Below are positions 15,189 through 24,433 of a stretch of 42,645 nt of DNA, piece after piece. The position numbers and the translations under genes were made by a program. The first letter of the stretch is position 1; the number at the start of each line of letters is the position of its first letter. This DNA is from Deltaproteobacteria bacterium HGW-Deltaproteobacteria-14 (lineage in GTDB: Bacteria; Myxococcota_A; UBA9042; PHBI01). The stretch is from the NCBI GenBank assembly GCA_002841945.1, contig PHBI01000035.1, forward strand, positions 1 through 42,645, read 5' to 3'. A model generated the notes under the pieces. The model did no database searches. It was not told the DNA's origin and saw only the letters and a program-made list of their open reading frames with translations.

Positions 15189-18100
15189 ATGAGGACGCAT
15201 TTCGTCGACCACACGGCTCCTCGCCGGCCGTGCCTCCGCGCGCCCCTCGGCGCCCTCATCGCGCTCACGCTCACCGCCGCGCCCGCCGGCTGCGACCTCC
15301 GCAAGGACGACGACCCCAGCACGCAGACGCCCCCGACGGTCGTCGGGACCCCGCTGCCGATCCACTGCGTCTCGACCGCCCACGCCGACGCGCTCTTCGG
15401 CCTCGACGACCAGACGGTCGCCGTGAGCTTTCGCCCGCGCACCGGCGGCACCTCGCTGGCGCTGCTCTTCACCGACGACAACGGCCGCACGTTCACGCGC
15501 CCCGTCGGCTCCCAGACGGGCAACGGCGGCGACTACCGCTCGGTGGTCGAGTCCTCGACCGGCGTCTTCGCCGTCGACGACGACTACTACGTCAGCGTCA
15601 GCGGGCTCGTCGGCATCAGCCGCCTGCCGAGCGGCGTGCGACCGGGGGAGGACCGCTCGAGCGTCGGCGACTGGCTCGTCATCGGCGAGCGCGGCGGCGA
15701 CACCCAGGATCTCCGCGGCGAGCGGACGACCATCCCGCTGCCGACCGGCTCTGTCCCAGGGCTCCTGTGGACAATCGACGCGCAGCGCCGTGTCGCCACC
15801 GACGACGTCTTCATCTACGCGTCCCACGACGCAGGCGCGACCTGGCAGGTCATCGGCTGGCGGGGCTTCTCCCGTGACGCCTCGCTCCCCCTCACGACGG
15901 CCGCGGCGCGCACCGATCTCGTCATCCTCGAGCGGGACGCCAGCTCCGACTACTACTGGGTGCGCCCCGGCGGCCAGCCGACGAAGCTCGGCCTGCGCGA
16001 CCGCGCGGTCGACATCGGCCTCTTCGGCGACCAGGTCGTCTACGTCAGCCAGCGCCCCAGCGGCAGCCACAACTTCGTCCAGGAGCTGGTTGTCACCAGC
16101 CTCGACGGGACCGAGCGCCGCACCTGGCCCTGGCCCGCCGACGTCTCCTCGCTCGTGCGCTTCGTCGAAGGCGACGACGGCACGCTCTGGATCTACCCCA
16201 GGCAGCACGCGTCGGCCGACGACGAGATCCCGCTGATGCGGCTGACGCCCGGCCCCGAGCCCACCCTCGAGCGCATCGCCCTCGACCTCGAGGCCGCGGG
16301 CTACGGCGGCATCGTCGACGCCATCGCCCGCCCCGATGGGCGCCTGCTCATGAGCGTCTACCCCGACCAGCCCGCGGCCGGCCTCATCGGGCGCCACTTC
16401 GGTGAGACCATGCTCTGCGAGGTCGGCCCCGGCGTGACGCAGGGCGTCGAGCCCATCGTCGTCGAGCCCCTCTCAGCCACCCTCGACAAGCCCGGGCAGG
16501 CCGTCCGCATCGCCCGCATCGGCGAGGGCTCGAGCGTCTCCGACCGCTTCTTCCGCACTCCGAGCGGCCTCGTCTACGCCACCTACGGCGGCCGTATCCG
16601 CCTCGGCCCGAGCGACGTCCGCGCGCTCGACCCCGACCTGCCCGACGTCGGGCCCAACTCTCCCCGCGGTTACTCCTCCTCGACCTTCATCGAGGCCACT
16701 GACGAGCTCATCCGCGCGGCCTTCTGGGCGCCCTCGAACCTGATCGACCCGCCCAAGAGCCAGCTCGTCAGCTGGGATCCCGTCAAGCGCACCGTCGTCG
16801 GCACCGACGCCCTCCCGTTCGGCAACGAAGGCGTCTTCGACGTCCAGGCCCTCTATGGGCGCCGCTACCTGACGACCCAGAAGGGTGCCTACAGCGAGGC
16901 CGAGCTGCGTGACGTCACCGCCCCCGCAGACCGCACGGGCCTGCCGCGCTACGCCGTCGTCGGCGAGGGGCAGGGCGTCCTCTTCGACGACACCTATCAG
17001 GTCGAGCGCGGCGTGCTCGCCCGCGACTTCCCCAGCTACCTGCAACGCTTCGACCCGCTCGCGGGGCGCATGCCCGGCGTCGCCGACTGCCTCTTCACCG
17101 ACCCCCTCCCCGCGACCTGCGTCCCCATCGACGACGCCGATCCCGTCGCCGCCCGCTTCGCCCCCGACGGCGACCTCTACGTGCTCGACTTCCGCCACGG
17201 GCGCGTGATGGTGCTGCCCGCAGGCGACGACGACGGCGCCGGCTGGACCACGATCGCCACGGGCTTCCTCACCCCGAGCGACCTGCGCCTGACCACCGTC
17301 GACGGCGCGCTCGTGGTCATGGTCTACGACGGCGATCTCTTCGCCTTCGTGCCCCAGCCGGGGGTCGTGGTCAACGGCCGCGCCACGAGCGGGAGCGCGC
17401 CGTCCCCCGCGGCGATCGCGGCGGACTCCGGCGCCCGTGACTTCAAGGGCTGCCTCGCGAGTGGCCCCTGCGCGGACCCGACCCCGATCCCGCTCGCGCC
17501 GAGCGGTGAGGCGTGCGTCACCGGCGAGCGCTTCGGCGACGCCGCGGGGACCTTGCTCTTCGATGGACGCGAGGTCGCGCCGAGCCGCTGGTCCGACGCC
17601 GAGATCTGCGTCACGGTGGGCGCGCTGGCGACCGGGCGCGACGGGCTCCTCACGGTGGTCGACGCCGCAGGTGCCCGGAGCGCGCCGGTGCCGGTCCACG
17701 CGCCGAGCCGGATCACGAGCTGGGACATCCCCGCCGTCGTGACGCCGCACACGGTCATCACCGTCCGGGGCGACAACCTCCAGGACGGGGTCGGGCTCGA
17801 GGTCTCCGGCGCGCTGGTGAAGTCCGCGGGGAGCGAGCAGATCGAGCTGCTGCTGCCGACGGGCGCGGACGTCCAGGTCACGCTCGACGGGGAGAACCTC
17901 GGCGGGCAGGGCATCAACATCACCCCGGAGATCGTGCGCGGCTGCACCGGCGCCGCGAGCCAGCCGTGCGAGGTCATCGCGCTCGGCTTGGAGGGCACCC
18001 TCGGCACCGCGACGATTGGCGGGCAGGCCGCGGAGGTGCTGCGGTGGCGGCCGCCGATCGTGACGCTCGCGTGGCCAGCTGGCCTCTCGCCGGGCACGCA

Positions 18101-19445
18101 CACGGTGACGCTCACGTCGGCGGACCTCACGGCGGAGGGCACGGTCACCCTCCAAGCCCACCCCACGACGACGCTCATCGACGAAGCGCCCTTCCCGCGC
18201 GCCCTGACCTACCGCCAGCCGCGCCCGGTCTGGACGGACTTCGGCCTGCTCGTCGGTGGCAACACGTTCTCCGAGTACACGGCTCAGAGCGTCATCGTCG
18301 GCGTCCGCCGCAGCGACGACGGTGACGGCGGCGGGATCGTGCCGCTGCAGCGGTACATGACGAGCTTCTTGGCGGGCAACCCGCTCCAGGTGCTGCCGTT
18401 CGGGGACGACACGCTCGTGTTCGGGCCCAACGAGGTGCATCGACTGCGCGCCGTGTCACCCGAGGACGGCTACATCGGCGTCGCCGCGATCTGGCCGGCG
18501 ACCGGCGTCGGCGGCTTCTCCGGGGCGGGCGTCATCGACGGCGAGCTCGTCGCGGTCTTTCGGGACGTCGCCAACGAGCGGACGCTCATCGCCACGGTGG
18601 CGCTCCCGGCAGGTGGCGCGGTGAGCGTTGTCCTCACGCCGCTGACGACGGTCGCGGGCCTCTTCGGCAGCGGGGGGAGCGCCAGCCCGGTCACCCACGG
18701 GGCGTGGGTGACCGACGGCGGCGTCTATCTCGGCGAGTGCCACAACCTGACGAAGCCGCCGCGGCTCAGCTACGTGCCCATCGCGCGTGACGGTGGCGGC
18801 GCGCTGGCGGCCGGCGACGAGGTCTACGTCGAGTATGGCGACCCGAATGAGCCGCTGCTGGCGTGCGCGACGCTCTCCGACGGCGGCGTCGTGTGGGTGC
18901 AGCGCAAGGCGGCCGGGGAGCAGATCCTCACGTGGCGCCCAGACGCGACCACGCCGGTCCTGGTCGCGACGCTACCGGCCACGCTGCCGGGGGTCGGGCA
19001 GACCGATAGCGAGGGACGCGCCGGCGTCCTCGACGTCATAGCGGGCGACGACGGGGACTGGCTGCTGCTGCTGGCCGACCGCGAGTCGGAGGCGCACGGC
19101 CTGCGCGTGGTGCGTTGGCGGGCGTCCGACGGTACCTGGCACGAGGGCGCGCCGTTCGGCACCTCGACCCGGGTGGAGCCGGGCGAGCTGTGCCTCGGGC
19201 CGCTCGCCGCGAACCAATGCGGCGAGGGCCTCGGCCGGCTCGGGTGCGCGCCCCTGGCCTGCCCCGTGCGCCCCAAGGGGCGGTCCTCGCGGCCCGCGAT
19301 TCAGCCGCAGACCGGCTACCTGACGCGCGACCCCGACGACGCGGCTGTCGTCCACGTCATCTTCCAGGTGTCGAACCTCGATCGCACGCCCGGCTACCTG
19401 CTGGGGGGCACCGAGGTGCAGCACACGATCGTGGACCTGCCATAG
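15189..19445 (+). CDS. Very large surface lipoprotein with propeller-like and IPT/TIG-like regions
   Basis: A 1418-residue predicted lipoprotein. The ATG at 15189 gives an N-terminus with basic residues, a hydrophobic stretch and the lipobox APAGC (Cys35). Residues about 50-800 look like beta-propeller repeats; segments such as 'LLFTDDNGRTF' and 'YASHDAGATWQVIGW' recall BNR/sialidase-type Asp-box repeats. The middle (about 820-1000) has IPT/TIG-like beta-sandwich segments, for example 'VVTPHTVITVRGDNLQDGVGLEVSG'. A second propeller-like region fills the C-terminus. No catalytic motif is recognised. It lies between the NorR-like activator and the rubrerythrin operon. No sigma-54 promoter was found before it. 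Its function is unknown; adhesion or binding at the cell surface is a guess. Confidence 0.8.
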   Translation: MRTHFVDHTAPRRPCLRAPLGALIALTLTAAPAGCDLRKDDDPSTQTPPTVVGTPLPIHCVSTAHADALFGLDDQTVAVSFRPRTGGTSLALLFTDDNGRTFTRPVGSQTGNGGDYRSVVESSTGVFAVDDDYYVSVSGLVGISRLPSGVRPGEDRSSVGDWLVIGERGGDTQDLRGERTTIPLPTGSVPGLLWTIDAQRRVATDDVFIYASHDAGATWQVIGWRGFSRDASLPLTTAAARTDLVILERDASSDYYWVRPGGQPTKLGLRDRAVDIGLFGDQVVYVSQRPSGSHNFVQELVVTSLDGTERRTWPWPADVSSLVRFVEGDDGTLWIYPRQHASADDEIPLMRLTPGPEPTLERIALDLEAAGYGGIVDAIARPDGRLLMSVYPDQPAAGLIGRHFGETMLCEVGPGVTQGVEPIVVEPLSATLDKPGQAVRIARIGEGSSVSDRFFRTPSGLVYATYGGRIRLGPSDVRALDPDLPDVGPNSPRGYSSSTFIEATDELIRAAFWAPSNLIDPPKSQLVSWDPVKRTVVGTDALPFGNEGVFDVQALYGRRYLTTQKGAYSEAELRDVTAPADRTGLPRYAVVGEGQGVLFDDTYQVERGVLARDFPSYLQRFDPLAGRMPGVADCLFTDPLPATCVPIDDADPVAARFAPDGDLYVLDFRHGRVMVLPAGDDDGAGWTTIATGFLTPSDLRLTTVDGALVVMVYDGDLFAFVPQPGVVVNGRATSGSAPSPAAIAADSGARDFKGCLASGPCADPTPIPLAPSGEACVTGERFGDAAGTLLFDGREVAPSRWSDAEICVTVGALATGRDGLLTVVDAAGARSAPVPVHAPSRITSWDIPAVVTPHTVITVRGDNLQDGVGLEVSGALVKSAGSEQIELLLPTGADVQVTLDGENLGGQGINITPEIVRGCTGAASQPCEVIALGLEGTLGTATIGGQAAEVLRWRPPIVTLAWPAGLSPGTHTVTLTSADLTAEGTVTLQAHPTTTLIDEAPFPRALTYRQPRPVWTDFGLLVGGNTFSEYTAQSVIVGVRRSDDGDGGGIVPLQRYMTSFLAGNPLQVLPFGDDTLVFGPNEVHRLRAVSPEDGYIGVAAIWPATGVGGFSGAGVIDGELVAVFRDVANERTLIATVALPAGGAVSVVLTPLTTVAGLFGSGGSASPVTHGAWVTDGGVYLGECHNLTKPPRLSYVPIARDGGGALAAGDEVYVEYGDPNEPLLACATLSDGGVVWVQRKAAGEQILTWRPDATTPVLVATLPATLPGVGQTDSEGRAGVLDVIAGDDGDWLLLLADRESEAHGLRVVRWRASDGTWHEGAPFGTSTRVEPGELCLGPLAANQCGEGLGRLGCAPLACPVRPKGRSSRPAIQPQTGYLTRDPDDAAVVHVIFQVSNLDRTPGYLLGGTEVQHTIVDLP

Positions 19446-19481
19446 GCGGTCGCCGCGTCGCGAGCGTCGCGGAGGCTGCGT

Positions 19482-19545
19482 CACGATATCTCATGATTCC
19501 GGCCGTAGCACGAGATGCCGTGGCCACATACCGCGACATTTCACG
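19482..19545. promoter_or_regulatory. Three-site enhancer array upstream of rubrerythrin
   Basis: Sites CACGATATCTCATG (19482-19495), CACGAGATGCCGTG (19509-19522) and CGCGACATTTCACG (19532-19545), with centres 27 and 23 bp apart. They match the array at 14894-14956 in sequence, order and spacing; the second and third sites with their spacer are identical at 26 of 37 positions by hand alignment. The last site is about 95 bp upstream of the -12 element of a sigma-54 promoter, a usual distance for an enhancer. It is probably bound by the activator encoded at 13320-14906. Confidence 0.8.
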
Positions 19546-19620
19546 ATTCCCGCCCTCGCCCAGCGCCGCCTGGAGGCGACGACGCAGCTATGACCGGGGC
19601 CTTCAGCACGGAGCGACTCG

Positions 19621-19637
19621 CGGCACGTGCCTTGCAA
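19621..19637 (+). promoter_or_regulatory. Sigma-54 promoter of the rubrerythrin operon
   Basis: The sequence CGGCACG-TGCC-TTGCA matches the sigma-54 consensus TGGCACG-N4-TTGCW at every position except the first. The invariant GG (19622-19623) and GC (19634-19635) are separated by the required 10 bp. Transcription should begin near 19647, leaving a leader of about 58 nt before the rubrerythrin ATG at 19705. A GGAG-rich ribosome-binding site precedes that ATG. Confidence 0.88.
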
Positions 19638-19704
19638 TGGCGAGGCGCCACTACCGCGGGAACGAAGAGACCCGCTCCACACGACAGCTGAGGAGAGAGA
19701 GCCC

Positions 19705-20124
19705 ATGGGCAACCTGAACGGCACCAAGACCCACCAGAACCTCAAGGACGCCTTCGCCGGCGAGTCGCAGGCCAACCGCCGCTACCTCTACTTCGCCAAG
19801 GTCGCCGACATCGAGGGCTACCCCGAGGTCGCGTCGAACTTCCGCGAGACCGCCGAGGGCGAGACCGGCCACGCCCACGGCCACCTCGACTACCTCAAGG
19901 CGGTCGGCGACCCGGCGACCGGCCTGCCGATCGGCGACACCGAGGCGAACCTCAAGGCCGCCGTCGCCGGCGAGACCCACGAGTACACCGACATGTACCC
20001 CGGGATGGCCAAGACGGCGCGCGCCGAGGGGTTCAACGAGATCGCCGACTGGTTCGAGACCCTGGCGAAGGCCGAGAAGTCCCACGCCGGCCGCTTCACC
20101 AAGATGCTCGAGATCGTCTCCTGA
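19705..20124 (+). CDS. rbr: Rubrerythrin (erythrin domain only)
   Basis: A 139-residue four-helix di-iron protein, expected to reduce hydrogen peroxide (and possibly act on nitrogen oxides) in the cytoplasm. The ATG at 19705 has a GGAGAGAG site upstream; an earlier in-frame ATG at 19627 overlaps the promoter region. Iron-ligand motifs are present: Glu20 (AGESQAN), Glu53 and His56 ([10 protein letters not shown]), Glu90 and Glu93 ([12 protein letters not shown]), and Glu124 with His127 (AEKSHAGRF). Asp96 stands where many members have Glu. The C-terminal rubredoxin domain of classical rubrerythrin is absent, so electrons must come from a separate partner, perhaps the Fe-S protein encoded next. 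First gene of a probable three-gene operon under sigma-54. Confidence 0.93.
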   Translation: MGNLNGTKTHQNLKDAFAGESQANRRYLYFAKVADIEGYPEVASNFRETAEGETGHAHGHLDYLKAVGDPATGLPIGDTEANLKAAVAGETHEYTDMYPGMAKTARAEGFNEIADWFETLAKAEKSHAGRFTKMLEIVS

Positions 20125-20216
20125 GCGTCGTCCCGGCCATCTGAACGCCCGGGCGGGAGGCGACCAGCCGCGCCCCCGCCCGAGGTGACCCACGTCACGA
20201 CTCGGAGTCCGCCGCG

Positions 20217-21590
20217 ATGAGCGCAGGGAACATCTCGTATCAGCCGACCGACGGCCTGTCCTACGACCCGGCCGACCCCGTCTACTGGGACGCAGAGGCG
20301 CTGGGCAAGGAGGTCACGCGGACCTTCGAGATCTGTCACGGCTGCCGCATGTGCTTCAAGTACTGCGACAGCTTCCCGAAGCTCTTCACGGCCATCGACG
20401 AGCGCCACGACGGCGACGTGCGCAAGCTCGAGCAGGCCGAGACCGCCGAGGTGATGGACGCGTGCTTTCAGTGCAAGCTGTGCGAGGTCCAGTGCCCGTA
20501 CACCGTGCGCGACGGCCACGAGTACGCCCTCGACTTCCCCAAGCTCGTCCACCGCTACCGAGCGCAGCACGTCAAGCAGCACGGCGTGCGGCTGCGCGAC
20601 AAGGTCCTCGGCAACCCCGACGGCACCGCGAAGATGGCGCGCGCGAGCCTGGGGCTCGTCAACGTGATGAACCGCTGGTCGGTCCACCGGTGGTTTCTCG
20701 AGAAGGTGCTGGGCATCCACAAGAAGAAGCAGCTCCCGCGCTTCGCCGGGCAGACCTTCGAGAAGTGGGCGAAGAAGAACGGCAAGATCAAGCCGCCGGG
20801 CGGTGAGGTGGCGCTGTTTCAGACCTGCTACGTGCAGCACAACGAGCCGCAGATCGGCCAGGACACCGTCGCCGTCTTCGAGCAGAACCAGGTCGACGTG
20901 CGCTGCGTCAAGGGCCTCGAGTGCTGCGGGATGCCCGCGTGGGAGAGCGGTCAGCTCGAGACGTTTCAGAAGCACGCCAAGCGCAACCTCGACAAGCTCG
21001 AGCCGTACGTGGACGCCGGGGCGAAGGTCGTGGCCATCAACCCGACCTGCACCATGATGCTGCGGCGCGAGTATCCCGAGCTGGCGGCCCCCGAGGACCG
21101 CGAGCGCGCCAAGAAGCTCGCCGCGGTCGTCGCCGACCCGAGCGAGTTCCTGTGGGGGATCCGCAACGAGGAGCGCTTCTCGACGGACTTCAAGAGCGCG
21201 CCCGACAACGTCTCCTACCACGCCGCGTGCCACCTGCGCGCGCAGGCCGTGGGCTTCAAGGGGCGAGACATCCTGAAGAAGATCCCCGGCGTCAAGCCGG
21301 GCACCGTCATGGAGTGCTGCGGGCACGACGGCACCTACGCCATGAAGGTGGAGGGCTTCGAGCCGTCGCAGCGGGTCGGCAAGAAGGCCTTCGACGGCAT
21401 GATCCAGCAGGCGAGCGAGGTCTGGGCGACCGACTGCCCGCTCGCGGCGATCCAGTTCGAGCAGCACGCCGGCGTCAAGCCCATGCACCCGATGTCGATC
21501 CTGGCGCGCGCCTACCGGGGCGACTCTTTTGCAGATGCGAAGAGCGACGCGCCAGACGACGCCAACGACCTGACGGAGAAAACAGAATGA
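20217..21590 (+). CDS. Fe-S oxidoreductase with CCG domains (GlpC/HdrB-like)
   Basis: A 457-residue protein. Two [4Fe-4S] ferredoxin-type motifs lie near the N-terminus: Cys40-43-46-50 ([11 protein letters not shown]) and Cys83-86-89-93 ([11 protein letters not shown]). Two CCG modules follow, with 'ECCGMP' near residue 236 and 'ECCGHDG' near 366, as in GlpC and heterodisulfide reductase subunit B. Such proteins carry electrons between quinones, ferredoxins or thiols and a partner. No membrane helix is seen. It lies between rubrerythrin and a DUF3501 gene; I recall this trio recurring in other proteobacteria. Supplying electrons to rubrerythrin is an inference from context. Its stop overlaps the next gene (ATGA). 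Confidence 0.9.
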   Translation: MSAGNISYQPTDGLSYDPADPVYWDAEALGKEVTRTFEICHGCRMCFKYCDSFPKLFTAIDERHDGDVRKLEQAETAEVMDACFQCKLCEVQCPYTVRDGHEYALDFPKLVHRYRAQHVKQHGVRLRDKVLGNPDGTAKMARASLGLVNVMNRWSVHRWFLEKVLGIHKKKQLPRFAGQTFEKWAKKNGKIKPPGGEVALFQTCYVQHNEPQIGQDTVAVFEQNQVDVRCVKGLECCGMPAWESGQLETFQKHAKRNLDKLEPYVDAGAKVVAINPTCTMMLRREYPELAAPEDRERAKKLAAVVADPSEFLWGIRNEERFSTDFKSAPDNVSYHAACHLRAQAVGFKGRDILKKIPGVKPGTVMECCGHDGTYAMKVEGFEPSQRVGKKAFDGMIQQASEVWATDCPLAAIQFEQHAGVKPMHPMSILARAYRGDSFADAKSDAPDDANDLTEKTE

Positions 21591-22144
21591 GAAAGGTGCA
21601 GCGCAGCGACATCGTCGACTGGCAGACCTACGACGACCAGCGCCCGGGGATCCGCGGGCGCATCATCGAGCAGATCAAGCCGCCGCGCCGGGTCCACGTC
21701 GGCGAGCACCTGACCTTCTACTTCGAGAACGCGGAGACGGTCGCCTACCAGGTCCAGGAGATGATGCGCGCCGAGCGCATCGTGCGCGACGCCGAGATCC
21801 AGCACGAGATCGACACCTACAACGAGCTCATCGGTGACGACGGCGGGCTCGGCTTCACGCTGATGATCGAGATCCCCGACCCCGACGAGCGCGCGCGCCT
21901 GCTCGCGGCGTGGGGCCCGCTGGTCGAGCACATTTACGCGCGCCTCGAGGACGGCTCGAAGGCGTACGCGACCTGGGACGCGCGCCAGGTCGACGCGGGC
22001 AAGCTCTCGTCGGTCCACTACATGAAGGTCGACACGGGCGGGCGCACGCCTGTCGCGCTCGGCTGCGACTGGGAGGGGCACCCGGTCGAGGCGATCCTCA
22101 CCGATGCGCAGCGCGCTGCGCTGGCGCAAGACCTGGCGGACTGA
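21587..22144 (+). CDS. DUF3501 family protein
   Basis: A 185-residue soluble protein. Its N-terminal 'RSDIVDW..Y...RP..R' and the following '[20 protein letters not shown]' pattern match DUF3501, a family of unknown function usually encoded next to rubrerythrin and an Fe-S protein. There is no signal peptide or membrane helix; it contains a single Cys. The ATG at 21587 overlaps the preceding stop and has GGAG upstream. Association with the rubrerythrin system is supported by the shared operon; the biochemical role is not known. Confidence 0.88.
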   Translation: MRKVQRSDIVDWQTYDDQRPGIRGRIIEQIKPPRRVHVGEHLTFYFENAETVAYQVQEMMRAERIVRDAEIQHEIDTYNELIGDDGGLGFTLMIEIPDPDERARLLAAWGPLVEHIYARLEDGSKAYATWDARQVDAGKLSSVHYMKVDTGGRTPVALGCDWEGHPVEAILTDAQRAALAQDLAD

Positions 22145-22159
22145 CACGCCGGCGCGGGA

Positions 22160-22204
22160 CGAGGGTGCGGGCGGGGACGCGGTCGGGCCTCCCCGCCCCC
22201 CTCG
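22160..22204. terminator. Hairpin terminator between convergent operons
   Basis: A two-part stem: CGAGGG (22160-22165) pairs with CCCTCG (22199-22204), then after a 3-nt bulge GGGCGGGG (22169-22176) pairs with CCCCGCCC (22191-22198), closing a 14-nt loop. It fills the gap between the DUF3501 gene (+) and the esterase gene (-) and could stop transcription from both sides. Confidence 0.6.
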
Positions 22205-22218
22205 CGACCGAGGTGGCG

Positions 22219-23166
22219 TCAGCCCAGCGCTCGGGTGAGGAAGGCGTGCTGGTCGCGCCAGGCAGCGCGGGCGGCGCGGGTCCACAGGAACGCGTGGAAG
22301 GCGTGGATGCCGCCCGGGTACTCGACCGTCGTGGCGTCGACCCCGAGGCGCTCGAGGGCGGCCTGCAGGCGGTGGCTGTCCGGGGTCACCGGGTCGCGCC
22401 CCCCGGCCACGATGAAGAACGGCGGCAGCGGCCGCGCCGGCGCCTCGGCGCGCTCGAGGGTGCAGACGACGTCGCACAGATCCAGCGACACCGCGGGGTC
22501 GCGCGTCGCGAGGTAGTCGCTCGACACCTGGCGCAGGCGGTCGTTGACGAAGCCGCGCTGGCCGAGGCGATCGGTGTCGCTGACCTGGTGGAGGCCGCAC
22601 GCGGGCAGCACCGCGCGGATGTTGGGCGCGAGGTCATGGACGGCGCGCGCCCACGGCTCGGGGCGCGGGGTGCAGGCGGCGATGGTCAGCGCAGTGACGA
22701 GGTTCGCCCCCGCCGACTCCCCCGCGAGCACCAGGCGATCGGCGTCGCCGCCGTGCTCGCCGGCGTGGGTCACGACCCAGGCCAGCGCCTCGCAGGCGTC
22801 CACCACCGCGGCCGGGTACGGGTGGCGCGGGGCGAGCCGGTAGTTCGGCACGAACACGGTGTAGCCCTTCGAGGCCAGGGCCAGCGCCATGCCCCAGTGG
22901 GTGTCCTTGGACAGGATCCGAAACCCCCCACCGTGGACGTAGAGCACCGCCGGGTGCGGGCCCGGGGCGGTGGGCCGGTAGACGTCGAGCCGGTCGTCGT
23001 GGCCGCCGGGAGCGCGCCAGGCGACGTCGCGGGTGACCTTGACGCCGTAGCGCGTCGGATCGGCGGCCGGGTGGAGCTGGGCGAGGCGGCTGATCCCGCG
23101 GGTCCCGTGCTCCATCAGGTGGCCCGAGAGGGCCTGGCGGGCGCGTTCGAGGAGTCGGGGGCTCAT
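22219..23166 (-). CDS. Alpha/beta-hydrolase, HSL-type esterase
   Basis: A 315-residue hydrolase of the hormone-sensitive-lipase (bacterial HSL, family IV) group. The oxyanion motif HGGGF is at 78-82 and the nucleophile elbow GESAG at 149-153 (Ser151). A later 'GGRDPVTPDS' supplies the acid residue and 'GGIHAFHAF' the His, completing a Ser-Asp-His triad. There is no signal peptide, so it is probably cytoplasmic and acts on short acyl esters; the true substrate is unknown. It starts with ATG 23166, overlapping the stop of the upstream thioredoxin-TPR gene by 4 bp, so the two are co-transcribed. Confidence 0.9.
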   Translation of the reverse strand: MSPRLLERARQALSGHLMEHGTRGISRLAQLHPAADPTRYGVKVTRDVAWRAPGGHDDRLDVYRPTAPGPHPAVLYVHGGGFRILSKDTHWGMALALASKGYTVFVPNYRLAPRHPYPAAVVDACEALAWVVTHAGEHGGDADRLVLAGESAGANLVTALTIAACTPRPEPWARAVHDLAPNIRAVLPACGLHQVSDTDRLGQRGFVNDRLRQVSSDYLATRDPAVSLDLCDVVCTLERAEAPARPLPPFFIVAGGRDPVTPDSHRLQAALERLGVDATTVEYPGGIHAFHAFLWTRAARAAWRDQHAFLTRALG

Positions 23167-24221
23167 CGCTCACCTCCATCGGCGCCGGGGGGCGGCGCCT
23201 GCGGGGCCGGGGCGTACGGCAGGTTCTTCTTGAAGTTCGAATAGATGGCGACATCGGGGGCGAGCGTGATGGCCCGGTCGATGGCGCCGTGGGCCTCGGC
23301 GAGGGCCCGCCGGGCGGCGTACGAGCGCGCGAGGAGGTAGGACAGGGCCGGGTCGTCGGGGGTCCGTGCGAGCGCCATCAAGACGACGCGCTCGGCGTCC
23401 GCGGCCGGAAATCCGTGCTCGACCATGAAGTCCGCCTGGTACGCCAGCGGCTCGGTCGCGCGGGGCGCGGCGCGCCTCCAACGGTCGAACACGGCGAGGG
23501 CCGCGCGGTCGTCTCGGGCGGCGTGATGCGCGGCCGCCAGCCAGTAGCGAAAGCCCGCGGCGTACGGGGTCTCGCGGAAGCGACGGACGAGGCCCGCGAA
23601 GTGCTTCACGGCGCGCGGGGCGTCCCCCTGCACGCGCAGGTACCAGCGCCCGAGCACGCGGCCCGCGCGGGCCCCGGCGGCGCCGCCCGAGCGGATGACG
23701 CGCTCGAGGGCCGCGATCGAGGCGGGCGCGGCGGCGGGGTCGGCGGCGCGCACGAGGCGGGCCCAGGCGAGGTCGATGGTGGCGTCGAGGTCCTTCGGGT
23801 CGGCGGCGGCCCGGGCGGCGAGCGCGTCGAGGCCGATCCTGCCGGCGCGGGCGTCCGCGACCGCCTCGAGCCAGGCGTCGCGGCCCGGATACCCCTCGAC
23901 GCGGCCGACCTCGCCCCCGTGGGCGTCGAGGACGAGGGTCGTGGGGAGCGAGATGACGGCGAGGCGCTTGGCGATCGCCTGCCCGGCGGGGCTGTCGAAG
24001 TCGACGCTGAGCCCGGCGTCGCCGGGGGCGGTGAGCGCGGCGCCCGCCGGCGTGTCGAGCACCTCGCGCGTGAGCTGGTGACAGGGTGCGCACCAGCTGG
24101 CGCCGACGTCGACGAGGAGGATCCCGTCAGGCCCGACGGCGGCGAGTGCGGCGTCGAGATCGTCGACGTGCCAACCGGCGGGGTGGGCGGTGACGACGAG
24201 GGCGAGGAGCAAGGCGATCAC
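23163..24221 (-). CDS. Exported thioredoxin-fold protein with TPR repeats
   Basis: A 352-residue protein with a GTG start at 24221 and a short signal sequence (about residues 1-15). Residues about 17-130 form a thioredoxin-like domain with active site WCAPC (Cys44, Cys47) and the cis-Pro loop 'ISLPTTLVLD'. Residues about 135-335 are alpha-helical TPR-like repeats; the end is Pro-rich. It may reduce or isomerise disulfides in exported partners held by the TPR part. It overlaps the esterase gene, an unexpected pairing with no clear pathway link. It is divergent from the secreted-protein gene at 24434. Confidence 0.83.
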   Translation of the reverse strand: MIALLLALVVTAHPAGWHVDDLDAALAAVGPDGILLVDVGASWCAPCHQLTREVLDTPAGAALTAPGDAGLSVDFDSPAGQAIAKRLAVISLPTTLVLDAHGGEVGRVEGYPGRDAWLEAVADARAGRIGLDALAARAAADPKDLDATIDLAWARLVRAADPAAAPASIAALERVIRSGGAAGARAGRVLGRWYLRVQGDAPRAVKHFAGLVRRFRETPYAAGFRYWLAAAHHAARDDRAALAVFDRWRRAAPRATEPLAYQADFMVEHGFPAADAERVVLMALARTPDDPALSYLLARSYAARRALAEAHGAIDRAITLAPDVAIYSNFKKNLPYAPAPQAPPPGADGGER

Positions 24222-24433
24222 GACGGGGCTCCGGTCCGGCTGGAGTGCGCGAGCGTCTCGTTATCACGCGCGACGCGGTGGCACGAGCCCGCGAACCGAT
24301 CAAATCCGACCTCGCCGCCCACCCATCCCCGCGACCGCGGAAGAAATCGCGACGCGCCGGTGCGCGTTCGGGACGTTGTTGCCGAGCCGCGCCCGGCAGG
24401 GTAAGCAGGCCCGGACCACCCAAGGAGCCCCTG

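Noticed and set aside
24279..24297. TGGCACG, a perfect sigma-54 -24 element, upstream of the secreted-protein gene
   Set aside because: The -12 position reads CGCG instead of TTGC, so the required GC at the right spacing is missing.
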